NCBI GenBank assembly: GCA_005774595.1
Contig: VAUM01000052.1
Span: 1 to 9,140 of the forward strand
From: Actinomycetota bacterium
GTDB lineage: Bacteria; Actinomycetota; Coriobacteriia; Anaerosomatales; D1FN1-002
DNA: 9,140 nucleotides
Reading direction: 5' to 3'
Numbering within the stretch: position 1 is the stretch's first letter; each line of letters starts with the position of its first letter. This document shows positions 1 to 5,192 of this stretch, in pieces. The position numbers and the translations under genes were made by a program. The notes below the pieces were generated by a model. That model saw only the letters and a program-made list of their open reading frames with translations, made no database searches and was not told the DNA's origin.

Positions 1-255
1 GAGGCGGATCGTGACGGGCCCGCTCTCACCCTCGGCGACCGCCTCGATGACGGCGAGGCCGGACCCCCACCGTACCGCGTCCGCCGGCGCCATCCGCCGG
101 AAGGACACCCCCCGGCATGCGAGCGAGACCGCCTCCAAGGCGTTCGTCTTGCCGGCGGCGTTCGGTCCGGTGAGGACCGTGACGTGCCGGGCGGGCCTGA
201 GCTCGAGCCGTTCGTAGCTGCGGAAGTCCCGCAGGGTCAGGACCGTGAGGTGCAC
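1..255 (-). CDS. recF: RecF, DNA replication/repair ATPase (5' part only)
   Basis: The first 85 codons are present and the rest lies beyond the left window edge. RecF is a cytoplasmic SMC-like ATPase that helps load RecA at single-strand gaps (RecFOR pathway). The translation opens MHLTVLTLRDFRSYERLEL, the usual RecF beginning, and has a Walker A motif GPNAAGKTN at residues 30-38, followed by a typical region around SFRRM (51-55). I chose the GTG at 253-255 because it is the first in-frame start after the dnaN stop and gives the family's normal N-terminus. A GGAAG sequence overlapping the dnaN stop could be its ribosome binding site, although its spacing of about 14 nt is long. The gap to dnaN is only 18 bp, so the two are almost certainly one transcript in the order dnaA-dnaN-recF. 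The identification is firm; the exact start is slightly less so. Confidence 0.93.
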   Translation of the reverse strand, partial: MHLTVLTLRDFRSYERLELRPARHVTVLTGPNAAGKTNALEAVSLACRGVSFRRMAPADAVRWGSGLAVIEAVAEGESGPVTIRL

Positions 256-273
256 GCCCGCACGACCGGCTTC

Positions 274-1371
274 CTAGAGCCGGACCGGCATGAGCAGGTA
301 GAGGAACTCCTCGTCACCCTCGGACTCGAGCGTGCCCGACTTCATCGGCGTGGCGAGCCTCATCGTGAGGCGCTCGGTGCCCACCGAGGCGACCCCATCC
401 GCGAAGAACGAGTGGTTGAACGCGAGTTCGACGTCGTCGCCGGCGACCCCGACCATCAGGTCCTCCGCCGCGTCACCGACGCCCTCCGTCGCGGCCGAGA
501 GGGACAGCGTCCCCTCCTTCGCCTTGACGGCAACCTTCAGCGCCGCATTGTGCTGCGCGAGCAGCGACACGCGCTTGACCGCCTCGAGCAGCTCGTCGCG
601 GCCGACCGTGACGGCTATGTCGCGGTCCTGCTGGATGAGTTGGCGGTAGTTGGGGAATGAGCCTTCGATGCGGCGGGTGACGAACGTCGTGTCGCCGGCG
701 TTGAAGACCACTTGGTTCTCGGAGATCCCCATGCGGATGGCTTGGGCGGGACCCGCGAGCTTCGGAACCTCCTCGACCGCCCTGCCCGGCACGACGACCT
801 CGAGATCGGATCCCGGGCTCTGCTCGAGCGTCACCTCGCGGACGGCCAAGCGGTACGAATCGGTCGCGACCATGCGGAAGACCGGTCCTTCGACCACGGT
901 GAGCACGCCGGTGAGTATCGGCCTCGTCTCGTCTCGGCTGACCGCCTTGGCGACCTGCTTCACCAGGGCCGCGAACGCCTCGGCCGGGATCGACACCTCT
1001 GTGTCGGCCTCGATCTCGGGGAACTTCGGGAAGTCCTCGGGTGACACGGTGTTCAGGTGGAAGACCGCCTGACCGCACTCGACCTTCCCGCCGTCCTTGT
1101 CGGCGGATAGGGTGACCGCGGCTTCCGGAAGGCTGCGGACGATGTCGGAGACGATCTTGCCGGGTATGACGGCATCACCCGGGTCCCCGACGTCGGCCGT
1201 CGCCTTCGTGCGGACCGACACCTCGAGGTCGGTGGCTTGGAACGTGGCTGTGTCGTCCTTCGCGGAGATCAGGATCCCCGACAGGATCGGCAGGGTCGAC
1301 CTGTTCGACACGGCACGGCCTGCCGTGGTCAACGCCTCGAGCATCTCACCCCGGGCCATCGTGATCCGCAT
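274..1371 (-). CDS. dnaN: DNA polymerase III beta subunit (sliding clamp)
   Basis: This complete 365-residue protein matches the normal clamp length of about 365-380. It forms a dimeric ring that tethers DNA polymerase III to the template. Three similar domains of about 120 residues are expected. Visible family motifs include STLPILSG (25-32), FPKFPEI (114-120), TRPILTGV (149-156), ATDSYRLAVRE (169-179), GSFPNY (237-242) and the C-terminal YLLMPVRL, which lines the peptide-binding pocket in this family. The ATG at 1369-1371 is preceded by AGAGGAAG with a 9 nt spacer, a good ribosome binding site. A second ATG four codons in is possible but worse placed. The gene follows dnaA across a 237 bp gap that holds DnaA boxes, and recF follows it closely. 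I see no strong promoter directly upstream, so it may depend on dnaA transcription. Confidence 0.98.
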   Translation of the reverse strand: MRITMARGEMLEALTTAGRAVSNRSTLPILSGILISAKDDTATFQATDLEVSVRTKATADVGDPGDAVIPGKIVSDIVRSLPEAAVTLSADKDGGKVECGQAVFHLNTVSPEDFPKFPEIEADTEVSIPAEAFAALVKQVAKAVSRDETRPILTGVLTVVEGPVFRMVATDSYRLAVREVTLEQSPGSDLEVVVPGRAVEEVPKLAGPAQAIRMGISENQVVFNAGDTTFVTRRIEGSFPNYRQLIQQDRDIAVTVGRDELLEAVKRVSLLAQHNAALKVAVKAKEGTLSLSAATEGVGDAAEDLMVGVAGDDVELAFNHSFFADGVASVGTERLTMRLATPMKSGTLESEGDEEFLYLLMPVRL

Positions 1372-1420
1372 GGGTCGGTTCTTCCTCTCTGGATTCGACC
1401 AACAACACTCTCAATAACGC

Positions 1421-1438
1421 TGTGGAATGTGTGGACAA
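1421..1438 (-). promoter_or_regulatory. Tandem abutting DnaA boxes
   Basis: Two nonamers lie head-to-tail on the minus strand with no bases between them. TTGTCCACA (1430-1438) is the form preferred by GC-rich actinobacterial origins and differs from the E. coli consensus at one base. CATTCCACA (1421-1429) keeps the TCCACA core. They are the best DnaA-binding candidates in the dnaN-dnaA gap and lie about 50 bp upstream of the dnaN start. Confidence 0.75.
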
Positions 1439-1513
1439 CACGCGTCTGTGCTGGTCGGGTCGGGTGTATCCATAGTTCACAACCTGTGGGGCGGAGGCTC
1501 CTCCCCATCAACA

Positions 1514-1599
1514 GCTTCCACACGCGAATGGCCGCATCCACACGTTCGGGCCTTCGCCCACAAGGTACCGACAACACCACCCACAAGGTAGCCCACAAG
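1514..1599 (+). repeat. Phased array of DnaA-box-like nonamers
   Basis: Five plus-strand motifs with a CCACA or CCCACA core lie in the same orientation: GCTTCCACA (1514), GCATCCACA (1534), TCGCCCACA (1554), CCACCCACA (1577) and TAGCCCACA (1589). The first three start exactly 20 bp apart, and the next steps are 23 and 12 bp. An 11 bp direct repeat, CCCACAAGGTA, occurs at 1557-1567 and 1580-1590, with a partial third copy (CCCACAAG) at 1592-1599. The array ends 9 bp before the dnaA stop codon. Same-face spacing near two helical turns is what a cooperative DnaA oligomer on weak sites would use. That role is inferred; the repeats are directly visible. Confidence 0.65.
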
Positions 1600-1608
1600 C
1601 GAGGCGGG

Positions 1609-3042
1609 TCAGCTCTTCTGCCGGATCGCGCTCGAGATGGTCTGGATCTGGTCGTACACGTCCCGGTGTTCGCTCATGAGCTTCTGGATCTTCGTGACCG
1701 CGTGCAGCACGGTGGTGTGGTCCCTGTTCCCGAACTCCGAACCGATCCTCGGCAGGGAGTGGTCCGTGAGTTCGCGCGCGAGGTACATCGCGATCTGCCG
1801 GGGGTAGACGATCGACTGCGTGCGCTTCGCCCCGACGAGCTCCGTGCGGCTGACGCCGTAGTGTCGGCAGACCTCGCTCTGGATGGTGGCGACGGAGATC
1901 GGCCGCGCGCTGTGCTCGGGGAAGCTGTCGCGCAGGACCTGCTGCGCGAGCGCGATGTCGATGGCCTTATGGCTCAGCGATCCGTAGAACAGCACGCGCA
2001 GGAGCGCGCTGTTGAGTTCGCGGATGCTGGACGAGACCCGCTCCGCGATGAAGGCGAGGACGTCATCCGACACGTCCTTGCCGCCGTGCTCGTCGTCGCC
2101 AGCCGCGGTGCGCCGCAGGATCGCGATGCGCATCTCGAGGTCGGGCGGCTGGATGTCCACGACCAGGCCCGAGGAGAAGCGGCTCCGCAGACGCTCCTCG
2201 AGCATCGGGATCTCGCCGGGGGGCCGGTCGGACGCCAGCACGATCTGGCGGCCGGCCTGGTGGAGGGTGTTGAAGGTGTGGAAGAACGCATCCTGGGTCC
2301 CCTCCTTCTTCGAGAGGACCTGGATGTCGTCGACGAGGATCACGTCGTTGGTGCGGTAGCGCTGGCGGAAGCCGTCGATGCGCTGCTTGTCACCGATCGA
2401 GCCGATGAACTCGTTCATGAACTGCTCGGCGGTCACGTAGCGCACACGCATGTGGGGGAAGTGGTCGGCCACGTATGAGCCGATCGCCTGCAGCAGGTGC
2501 GTCTTGCCGAGGCCGACCCCGCCGTAGATGAACAGAGGGTTGTACGCCCTGCCCGGGCGCTCGGCCACCGCGAGGGCGGCGGAGTACGCGAACTGGTTCG
2601 AGTCGCCCATCACGAAGGTCTCGAAGGTCTGGGCCGGGTCGAAGGTCGAGCCTGCGGGCCGCGCAGGCGGCTCGGGGCGAACGCCCTCGGGCTCGCCGGA
2701 GGAGGATGAGGCAGGTACGGGGGCCACTTCGATGACGGGGGCCGGCTCCGGCACGCCGCCGGACGCCTGGGGATCGACCACGAATATGACGCCGGCAGCG
2801 CGCCCGAGGACCTCAGCGAGCGCTTCACGCGTACGGTCCGTGTACTTCACCAGCCAGTCGCGCGTGAATTGGTTGGGGGCTCCGATCACGAGGGTGTCGC
2901 CGTCGACGCGCAGCGGCACCGCCTGGGCGAACCATGTGCTGAAGCTGGCCGCGTTGAGGTTGGGACGCATGATCTCCAGGACCCTCGCCCAGATGCCTGC
3001 AACCTCGGAAGCAACGCTCTCGACCGCGTCCACGTCACCCAT
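1609..3042 (-). CDS. dnaA: Chromosomal replication initiator protein DnaA
   Basis: This 477-residue AAA+ initiator binds DnaA boxes and melts oriC when bound to ATP. Domain I covers about residues 1-80 (self-association and helicase loading, with the IWARVLEIM and STWF motifs). Domain II is a Pro/Ser/Glu-rich linker (about 95-132). Domain III holds Walker A GGVGLGKTH (174-182), Walker B VILVDDI (234-240), the arginine-finger box LEERLRSRF (281-289) and sensor II around RELNSALLRV (341-350). Domain IV contains YPRQIAMYL (413-421) and the DNA-binding signature RDHTTVLHA (440-448). Just before the signature it reads FGNRD, where many DnaA proteins have FGGRD. I chose the ATG at 3040-3042, with GGGAG 11 nt upstream. 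A 30-residue in-frame extension upstream has no DnaA-like character. The gene lies between two clusters of DnaA boxes, which suggests autoregulation. Confidence 0.98.
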   Translation of the reverse strand: MGDVDAVESVASEVAGIWARVLEIMRPNLNAASFSTWFAQAVPLRVDGDTLVIGAPNQFTRDWLVKYTDRTREALAEVLGRAAGVIFVVDPQASGGVPEPAPVIEVAPVPASSSSGEPEGVRPEPPARPAGSTFDPAQTFETFVMGDSNQFAYSAALAVAERPGRAYNPLFIYGGVGLGKTHLLQAIGSYVADHFPHMRVRYVTAEQFMNEFIGSIGDKQRIDGFRQRYRTNDVILVDDIQVLSKKEGTQDAFFHTFNTLHQAGRQIVLASDRPPGEIPMLEERLRSRFSSGLVVDIQPPDLEMRIAILRRTAAGDDEHGGKDVSDDVLAFIAERVSSSIRELNSALLRVLFYGSLSHKAIDIALAQQVLRDSFPEHSARPISVATIQSEVCRHYGVSRTELVGAKRTQSIVYPRQIAMYLARELTDHSLPRIGSEFGNRDHTTVLHAVTKIQKLMSEHRDVYDQIQTISSAIRQKS

Positions 3043-3115
3043 CGCCGCCCAGACTCCCTTCCGCGAAGCGCGTTCTGCCACTGTGTCTCGCGCACGCGCG
3101 CGAGTCGAGGTGCAT

Positions 3116-3151
3116 CCGACCGACGGCGACACATTCCCGACCGACGGCGAC
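3116..3151 (+). repeat. 15 bp direct repeat upstream of dnaA
   Basis: CCGACCGACGGCGAC occurs at 3116-3130 and again at 3137-3151, with start points 21 bp apart (two helical turns). It lies in the presumed dnaA leader between the start codon and the perfect DnaA box. It does not resemble a DnaA box. It could be an operator for another regulator or a simple local duplication. Confidence 0.6.
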
Positions 3152-3204
3152 GCCAGGCTCCGACTGCGGGCCGGAGCGGAGCAACGACGCGGGCGGGGTC
3201 CTGT

Positions 3205-3213
3205 TGTGGATAA
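3205..3213 (-). promoter_or_regulatory. Perfect consensus DnaA box
   Basis: The minus strand reads TTATCCACA, identical to the E. coli R1-type high-affinity box. It lies about 160 bp upstream of the dnaA start and is the only perfect match in the window. Confidence 0.88.
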
Positions 3214-3256
3214 TCGCCGAGCGGTCCCGTATGGGTCCCGGGCCGGCGGAGGATCG

Positions 3257-3265
3257 TGTGGAAAC
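3257..3265 (-). promoter_or_regulatory. DnaA box (7 of 9)
   Basis: The minus strand reads GTTTCCACA, keeping the TCCACA core. It has the same orientation as the perfect box and starts 52 bp from it. It lies downstream of the candidate dnaA promoter and so could take part in autoregulation. Confidence 0.6.
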
Positions 3266-3376
3266 TCGGCCCCCCCGACCTGCCCGACCGCGCCGGACGG
3301 TCGCGTCCGAGACGGTCGAAACAGGGCGTTTTCAAGGCGTTTCCCCTGCTCGGAGGGGACGGGTGGAACGGCGCCG

Positions 3377-3406
3377 ATTCTAGCAATGTCTCCTCCGGGA
3401 ACACAA
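3377..3406 (-). promoter_or_regulatory. Candidate dnaA promoter (extended -10)
   Basis: On the minus strand the sequence runs TTGTGT (3406-3401), an 18 bp spacer, then TAGAAT (3382-3377). TGC directly precedes the hexamer, making an extended -10 (TGCTAGAAT). The -10 matches TATAAT at 5 of 6, while the -35 matches only TTG. Transcription would begin near 3370, giving dnaA a leader of about 330 nt that covers the two minus-strand DnaA boxes and the 15 bp repeat. This is a prediction from sequence only. Confidence 0.5.
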
Positions 3407-3420
3407 TGCGCGGTTTGGCG

Positions 3421-3471
3421 GTTTCCACAGCGCGCCCGTGCGTGAGTCCTGTGTTTTCCACAGAGTCCACA
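3421..3471 (+). promoter_or_regulatory. Three plus-strand DnaA boxes
   Basis: GTTTCCACA lies at 3421-3429 (7 of 9), TTTTCCACA at 3454-3462 (8 of 9) and GAGTCCACA at 3463-3471 (6 of 9; the core GTCCACA fits the actinobacterial form). The last two abut exactly, mirroring the abutting pair in the dnaN-dnaA gap. TTTCCACAG is repeated at 3422 and 3455, 33 bp (about three helical turns) apart. They lie between the candidate dnaA promoter and the rpmH promoter and could affect both. Confidence 0.75.
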
Positions 3472-3549
3472 GATTCGGGGGGAGTTTCAGCGACCCCCGG
3501 CGGTGCCCATTCCGCTCGTCAGGCCGCTCGTCGGCCGGGCCGGGATTCG

Positions 3550-3580
3550 TTGACACGCGCGCGAGAGAGAGGCGTATAAT
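3550..3580 (+). promoter_or_regulatory. rpmH operon promoter (TTGACA / TATAAT)
   Basis: A perfect -35 TTGACA (3550-3555) and a perfect -10 TATAAT (3575-3580) are separated by 19 bp, slightly more than the ideal 17. The spacer is an alternating CG then GA-rich run. Transcription should start near 3587, leaving a leader of about 50 nt before rpmH. The strength of both hexamers fits a highly expressed ribosomal-protein operon. Confidence 0.85.
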
Positions 3581-3637
3581 CACCGGGCTTTGGAGCCGAA
3601 CGAGACGACGGGCCCGTAGCCCGATGGAGGAATCCCG

Positions 3638-3772
3638 GTGAAGAGGACGTACCAGCCGAACAACCGCAAGCGTGCGAAGACGCACGGCTTCCGTGCGCGC
3701 ATGGCCACGAAGGCCGGCCGCCGCATCATCGCCAACCGCCGCCGCAAGGGCCGCGCGGTCCTGTCGGCCTGA
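3638..3772 (+). CDS. rpmH: 50S ribosomal protein L34
   Basis: This 44-residue, very basic protein belongs to the large ribosomal subunit. It begins MKRTYQPNNRKRAKTHGF and continues RARMATKAGRR, the near-invariant L34 signature, and the length is exactly typical. The start is the GTG at 3638-3640, preceded by TGGAGG at 3625-3630 with a 7 nt spacer, an excellent ribosome binding site. It is the first gene of the rightward operon, just downstream of a strong promoter and divergent from dnaA, as in most bacteria. Confidence 0.97.
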   Translation: MKRTYQPNNRKRAKTHGFRARMATKAGRRIIANRRRKGRAVLSA

Positions 3773-3785
3773 TCCGGCCGGCGCC

Positions 3786-3804
3786 GGCGCCCCACGGAGG
3801 CGCC
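3786..3804 (+). promoter_or_regulatory. Hairpin over the rnpA ribosome binding site
   Basis: GGCGCC at 3786-3791 can pair with GGCGCC at 3799-3804 around a 7 nt loop. The Shine-Dalgarno GGAGG (3796-3800) lies half in the loop and half in the right arm, immediately before the rnpA ATG. A further GGCGCC at 3780-3785 allows alternative pairing. It could lower rnpA translation relative to rpmH. In DNA this GC-rich a 6 bp pairing may also be fortuitous. Confidence 0.45.
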
Positions 3805-4143
3805 ATGCGGACGATACGTTCATCGGCGGAGATCGACCGCCTCTTCCGCGAAGGCACCCGTGCGACACATCCGCTGCTCGTGGTCCTCGTGTCCCCCGCG
3901 CCTGCCGCATGCCCCGGCGGGCGCGTCGCGTTCGTCGCAGGCCGCAAGCTGGGCGGCGCGGTCGCGCGCAACCGGGCCAAGCGCGTGCTTCGCGAGGCGT
4001 GCAGGCGCGCAGGCGGCCCGTGGGACGGGCTGGACGCCGTGCTGATCGCGCGCGCCGCAACGGGCGCCGCCTCGCCGGCTGATCTCGACGCCGCGCTCGC
4101 CGGTGCGCTGCGCAGGGTGTCCGGGCGGGGTGATGCAGCGTGA
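3805..4143 (+). CDS. rnpA: Ribonuclease P protein component
   Basis: This 112-residue basic protein pairs with the RNase P RNA to remove 5' leaders from pre-tRNA. The family signature is clear at residues 46-68 (GRKLGGAVARNRAKR and following), including the conserved RNR at 55-57. The hydrophobic stretch LLVVLVS at 24-30 matches the first beta strand. The ATG at 3805 has GGAGG 4 nt upstream, within a possible hairpin. The gene follows rpmH by 32 bp, the near-universal rpmH-rnpA pairing, and its TGA overlaps the GTG start of yidD. Confidence 0.96.
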   Translation: MRTIRSSAEIDRLFREGTRATHPLLVVLVSPAPAACPGGRVAFVAGRKLGGAVARNRAKRVLREACRRAGGPWDGLDAVLIARAATGAASPADLDAALAGALRRVSGRGDAA

Positions 4144-4349
4144 GACGCGCGGTCGTCTTCCTGATCCGACTCTACCAGAAACTGGTATCTCCCCTGTTCC
4201 CTCCCGTGTGCCGGTTCCGCCCGACCTGCTCGGCGTATGCGGTAACATCCATCGAGAGATACGGAGTCCTCCGGGGCGGCTGGCTCGCGCTCAAGCGCAT
4301 CGGGCGCTGCCACCCGTGGAACCCGGGCGGATACGACCCTGTGCCTTAA
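4140..4349 (+). CDS. yidD: Membrane protein insertion efficiency factor YidD
   Basis: This complete 69-residue member of the YidD (formerly DUF37) family is thought to aid YidC-dependent membrane insertion as a small amphipathic membrane-associated protein. The diagnostic motifs are present: CRFRPTCSAY (24-33), RCHPW (56-60) and GGYDPVP (63-69). The N-terminus has an amphipathic stretch, VVFLIRLYQKLVSPLF. It starts with a GTG whose last two bases begin the rnpA stop (GTGA overlap), which implies translational coupling. It sits directly between rnpA and yidC, its standard place. Confidence 0.96.
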   Translation: MRRAVVFLIRLYQKLVSPLFPPVCRFRPTCSAYAVTSIERYGVLRGGWLALKRIGRCHPWNPGGYDPVP

Positions 4350-4355
4350 GAACCT

Positions 4356-4375
4356 CGCGCGCCCGCCGGCGCGCG
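4356..4375 (+). repeat. GC hairpin between yidD and yidC
   Basis: CGCGCGCC (4356-4363) pairs perfectly with GGCGCGCG (4368-4375) around a 4 nt loop. There is no T-tract after it, so it is unlikely to be a standard intrinsic terminator. It could stabilise the upstream message or attenuate transcription before yidC. It lies 22 bp before the yidC start. Confidence 0.5.
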
Positions 4376-4397
4376 CGTGAGAGAGCGGTGATGCTCG

Positions 4398-5192
4398 GTG
4401 TGGGATAGCCTTCGCGGCCTGATGCTTCAGGCCCTCAACGGCCTGTACGCGTTCACGGGCGACTACGGCTTCGCGATCGTGCTGTTCACGATCGCCATGC
4501 GGCTCGTCCTGATGCCGCTGACGGTCAAGCAGACCAAGTCGATGTACGAGCTGCAGCGCATCCAGCCCAAGATCAAGGAGCTCCAGGAGAAGTACAAGAA
4601 CGACAAGGAGAAGCTCCAGGCCGAGACGATGAAGTTCTACGAGGAGAACAAGGTGAACCCGTTCGGGGGGTGCCTGCCGCTCCTCGTGCAGATGCCGATC
4701 ATGATCGCGCTGTTCAACGTGCTCTCGAACACGGCGAAGAACCCCTCGCCGGCTTGGAACCTCACGAAGTACCTCGGCCCCGACAATCCGGCCGCGAAGG
4801 CCTTCTGGCATATACTGGATATCACTTGGAGTCCGCAGCACGTCTGGACGACGGTCGGCAAGGTGGAGTCGATCCCCTACATCATCCTCGCCCTGCTGTT
4901 CGGCCTGAGCGTCTGGCTGCCCCAGCAGCTCCAGCCCGGCGCCGACAAGCAGGCGAAGAACATGGGCAACATGATGGCGCTCATGATGGTGTACTTCGGA
5001 TGGGTGAGCCCCGCCGGCGTCCTGATCTACTGGGTGACGTCGAGCGCATGGCAGCTCGCCCAGCAGGCGGTCCAGACGAGGGTGATGAAGCGCGGAGCGG
5101 CCGAAGAGGCCGAAGCCGCTGCACTGGCGAAGGCAACCGGGCCCAAGGGCTCGAGGAAGAAGGCCAAGCAGGCCGGGGAGGGTCCCAAGTGA
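4398..5192 (+). CDS. yidC: Membrane protein insertase YidC/Oxa1 (SpoIIIJ type)
   Basis: This 264-residue insertase places proteins in the cytoplasmic membrane alone or with SecYEG. It is the short Gram-positive type, without the large periplasmic domain of proteobacterial YidC. Membrane segments appear at about 23-43, 90-109, 158-177 and 190-222. R35 (AMRLVLMP) is the expected conserved arginine of the hydrophilic groove. A charged helical hairpin (about 44-85) lies on the cytoplasmic side, NPFGGCLPLLVQMP (87-100) is the family motif, and the tail is Lys-rich and basic. I see no lipobox cysteine near the start. The GTG at 4398 has only a weak GAGAG upstream; an ATG at codon 9 (4422) is an alternative. 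The stop overlaps the jag start. Confidence 0.96.
   Translation: MWDSLRGLMLQALNGLYAFTGDYGFAIVLFTIAMRLVLMPLTVKQTKSMYELQRIQPKIKELQEKYKNDKEKLQAETMKFYEENKVNPFGGCLPLLVQMPIMIALFNVLSNTAKNPSPAWNLTKYLGPDNPAAKAFWHILDITWSPQHVWTTVGKVESIPYIILALLFGLSVWLPQQLQPGADKQAKNMGNMMALMMVYFGWVSPAGVLIYWVTSSAWQLAQQAVQTRVMKRGAAEEAEAAALAKATGPKGSRKKAKQAGEGPK

Larger units (their letters stand above)
1372..1608. other. oriC: oriC, left half (dnaN-dnaA intergenic region)
   Basis: This 237 bp gene-free stretch is rich in sequences resembling the DnaA box TTATCCACA. On the minus strand there is TTGTCCACA at 1430-1438 (8 of 9), abutted by CATTCCACA at 1421-1429 (6 of 9). On the plus strand there are GTATCCATA at 1466-1474 (7 of 9), TAGTTCACA at 1473-1481 (6 of 9), GCTTCCACA at 1514-1522 (6 of 9), GCATCCACA at 1534-1542 (7 of 9) and several CCCACA-ending versions up to 1599. 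The part next to dnaN (about 1391-1440) is visibly less GC-rich than its surroundings and could contain the unwinding element. In many Actinomycetota the dnaA-dnaN gap is the functional origin, which supports the call. I could not identify a convincing DnaA-trio or an AT-rich 13-mer series. Confidence 0.8.
3043..3549. other. oriC: oriC, right half (dnaA-rpmH intergenic region)
   Basis: Apart from the rpmH promoter and leader, this is the rest of the 595 bp gap between the divergent dnaA and rpmH genes, and no protein gene is supported in it. It holds five DnaA-box candidates: 3205-3213 and 3257-3265 on the minus strand, and 3421-3429, 3454-3462 and 3463-3471 on the plus strand. It also holds a 15 bp direct repeat, a likely dnaA promoter, and a small 6 bp-stem hairpin around 3342-3359 of unknown use. 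Together with the dnaN-dnaA boxes it resembles the bipartite origin of Bacillus subtilis, where box clusters flank dnaA. Which half is the site of unwinding cannot be told from the sequence. Confidence 0.75.

Noticed and set aside
433..440. FGNRD instead of FGGRD in the DnaA DNA-binding signature (residue numbers in DnaA) as a defect
   Set aside because: The RDHTTV core is intact, and that glycine position is not one I can claim to be invariant.
1237..2478. Long plus-strand open frame of about 413 codons across dnaN and dnaA
   Set aside because: It lies antisense to two certain genes, has no recognisable motifs, is rich in Arg/Asp/His/Leu as expected from the reverse of GC-rich coding DNA, and has no convincing ribosome binding site.
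3043..3132. A 30-residue N-terminal extension of DnaA
   Set aside because: The extra residues have no DnaA-like character, and the ATG at 3042 has a ribosome binding site and gives a typical domain I start.
3342..3359. 6 bp-stem hairpin TCCCCT...AGGGGA as a terminator
   Set aside because: No gene ends nearby and no T-tract follows; probably chance.
2528..3445. Plus-strand open frame spanning the start of dnaA and the origin gap
   Set aside because: It crosses DnaA boxes and the dnaA start, has biased Arg/Gly/Ser/Pro content and no recognisable domain.
4388..4408. A six-codon leader peptide (GTG ATG ... TAG) overlapping the yidC start
   Set aside because: The frame is simply the end of a longer shadow frame, and nothing else supports translation of it.
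3726..4841. Minus-strand open frame of about 371 codons over rnpA, yidD and yidC
   Set aside because: It is a shadow of three recognised genes; low-complexity Arg/Leu/His/Val composition and no family motif.
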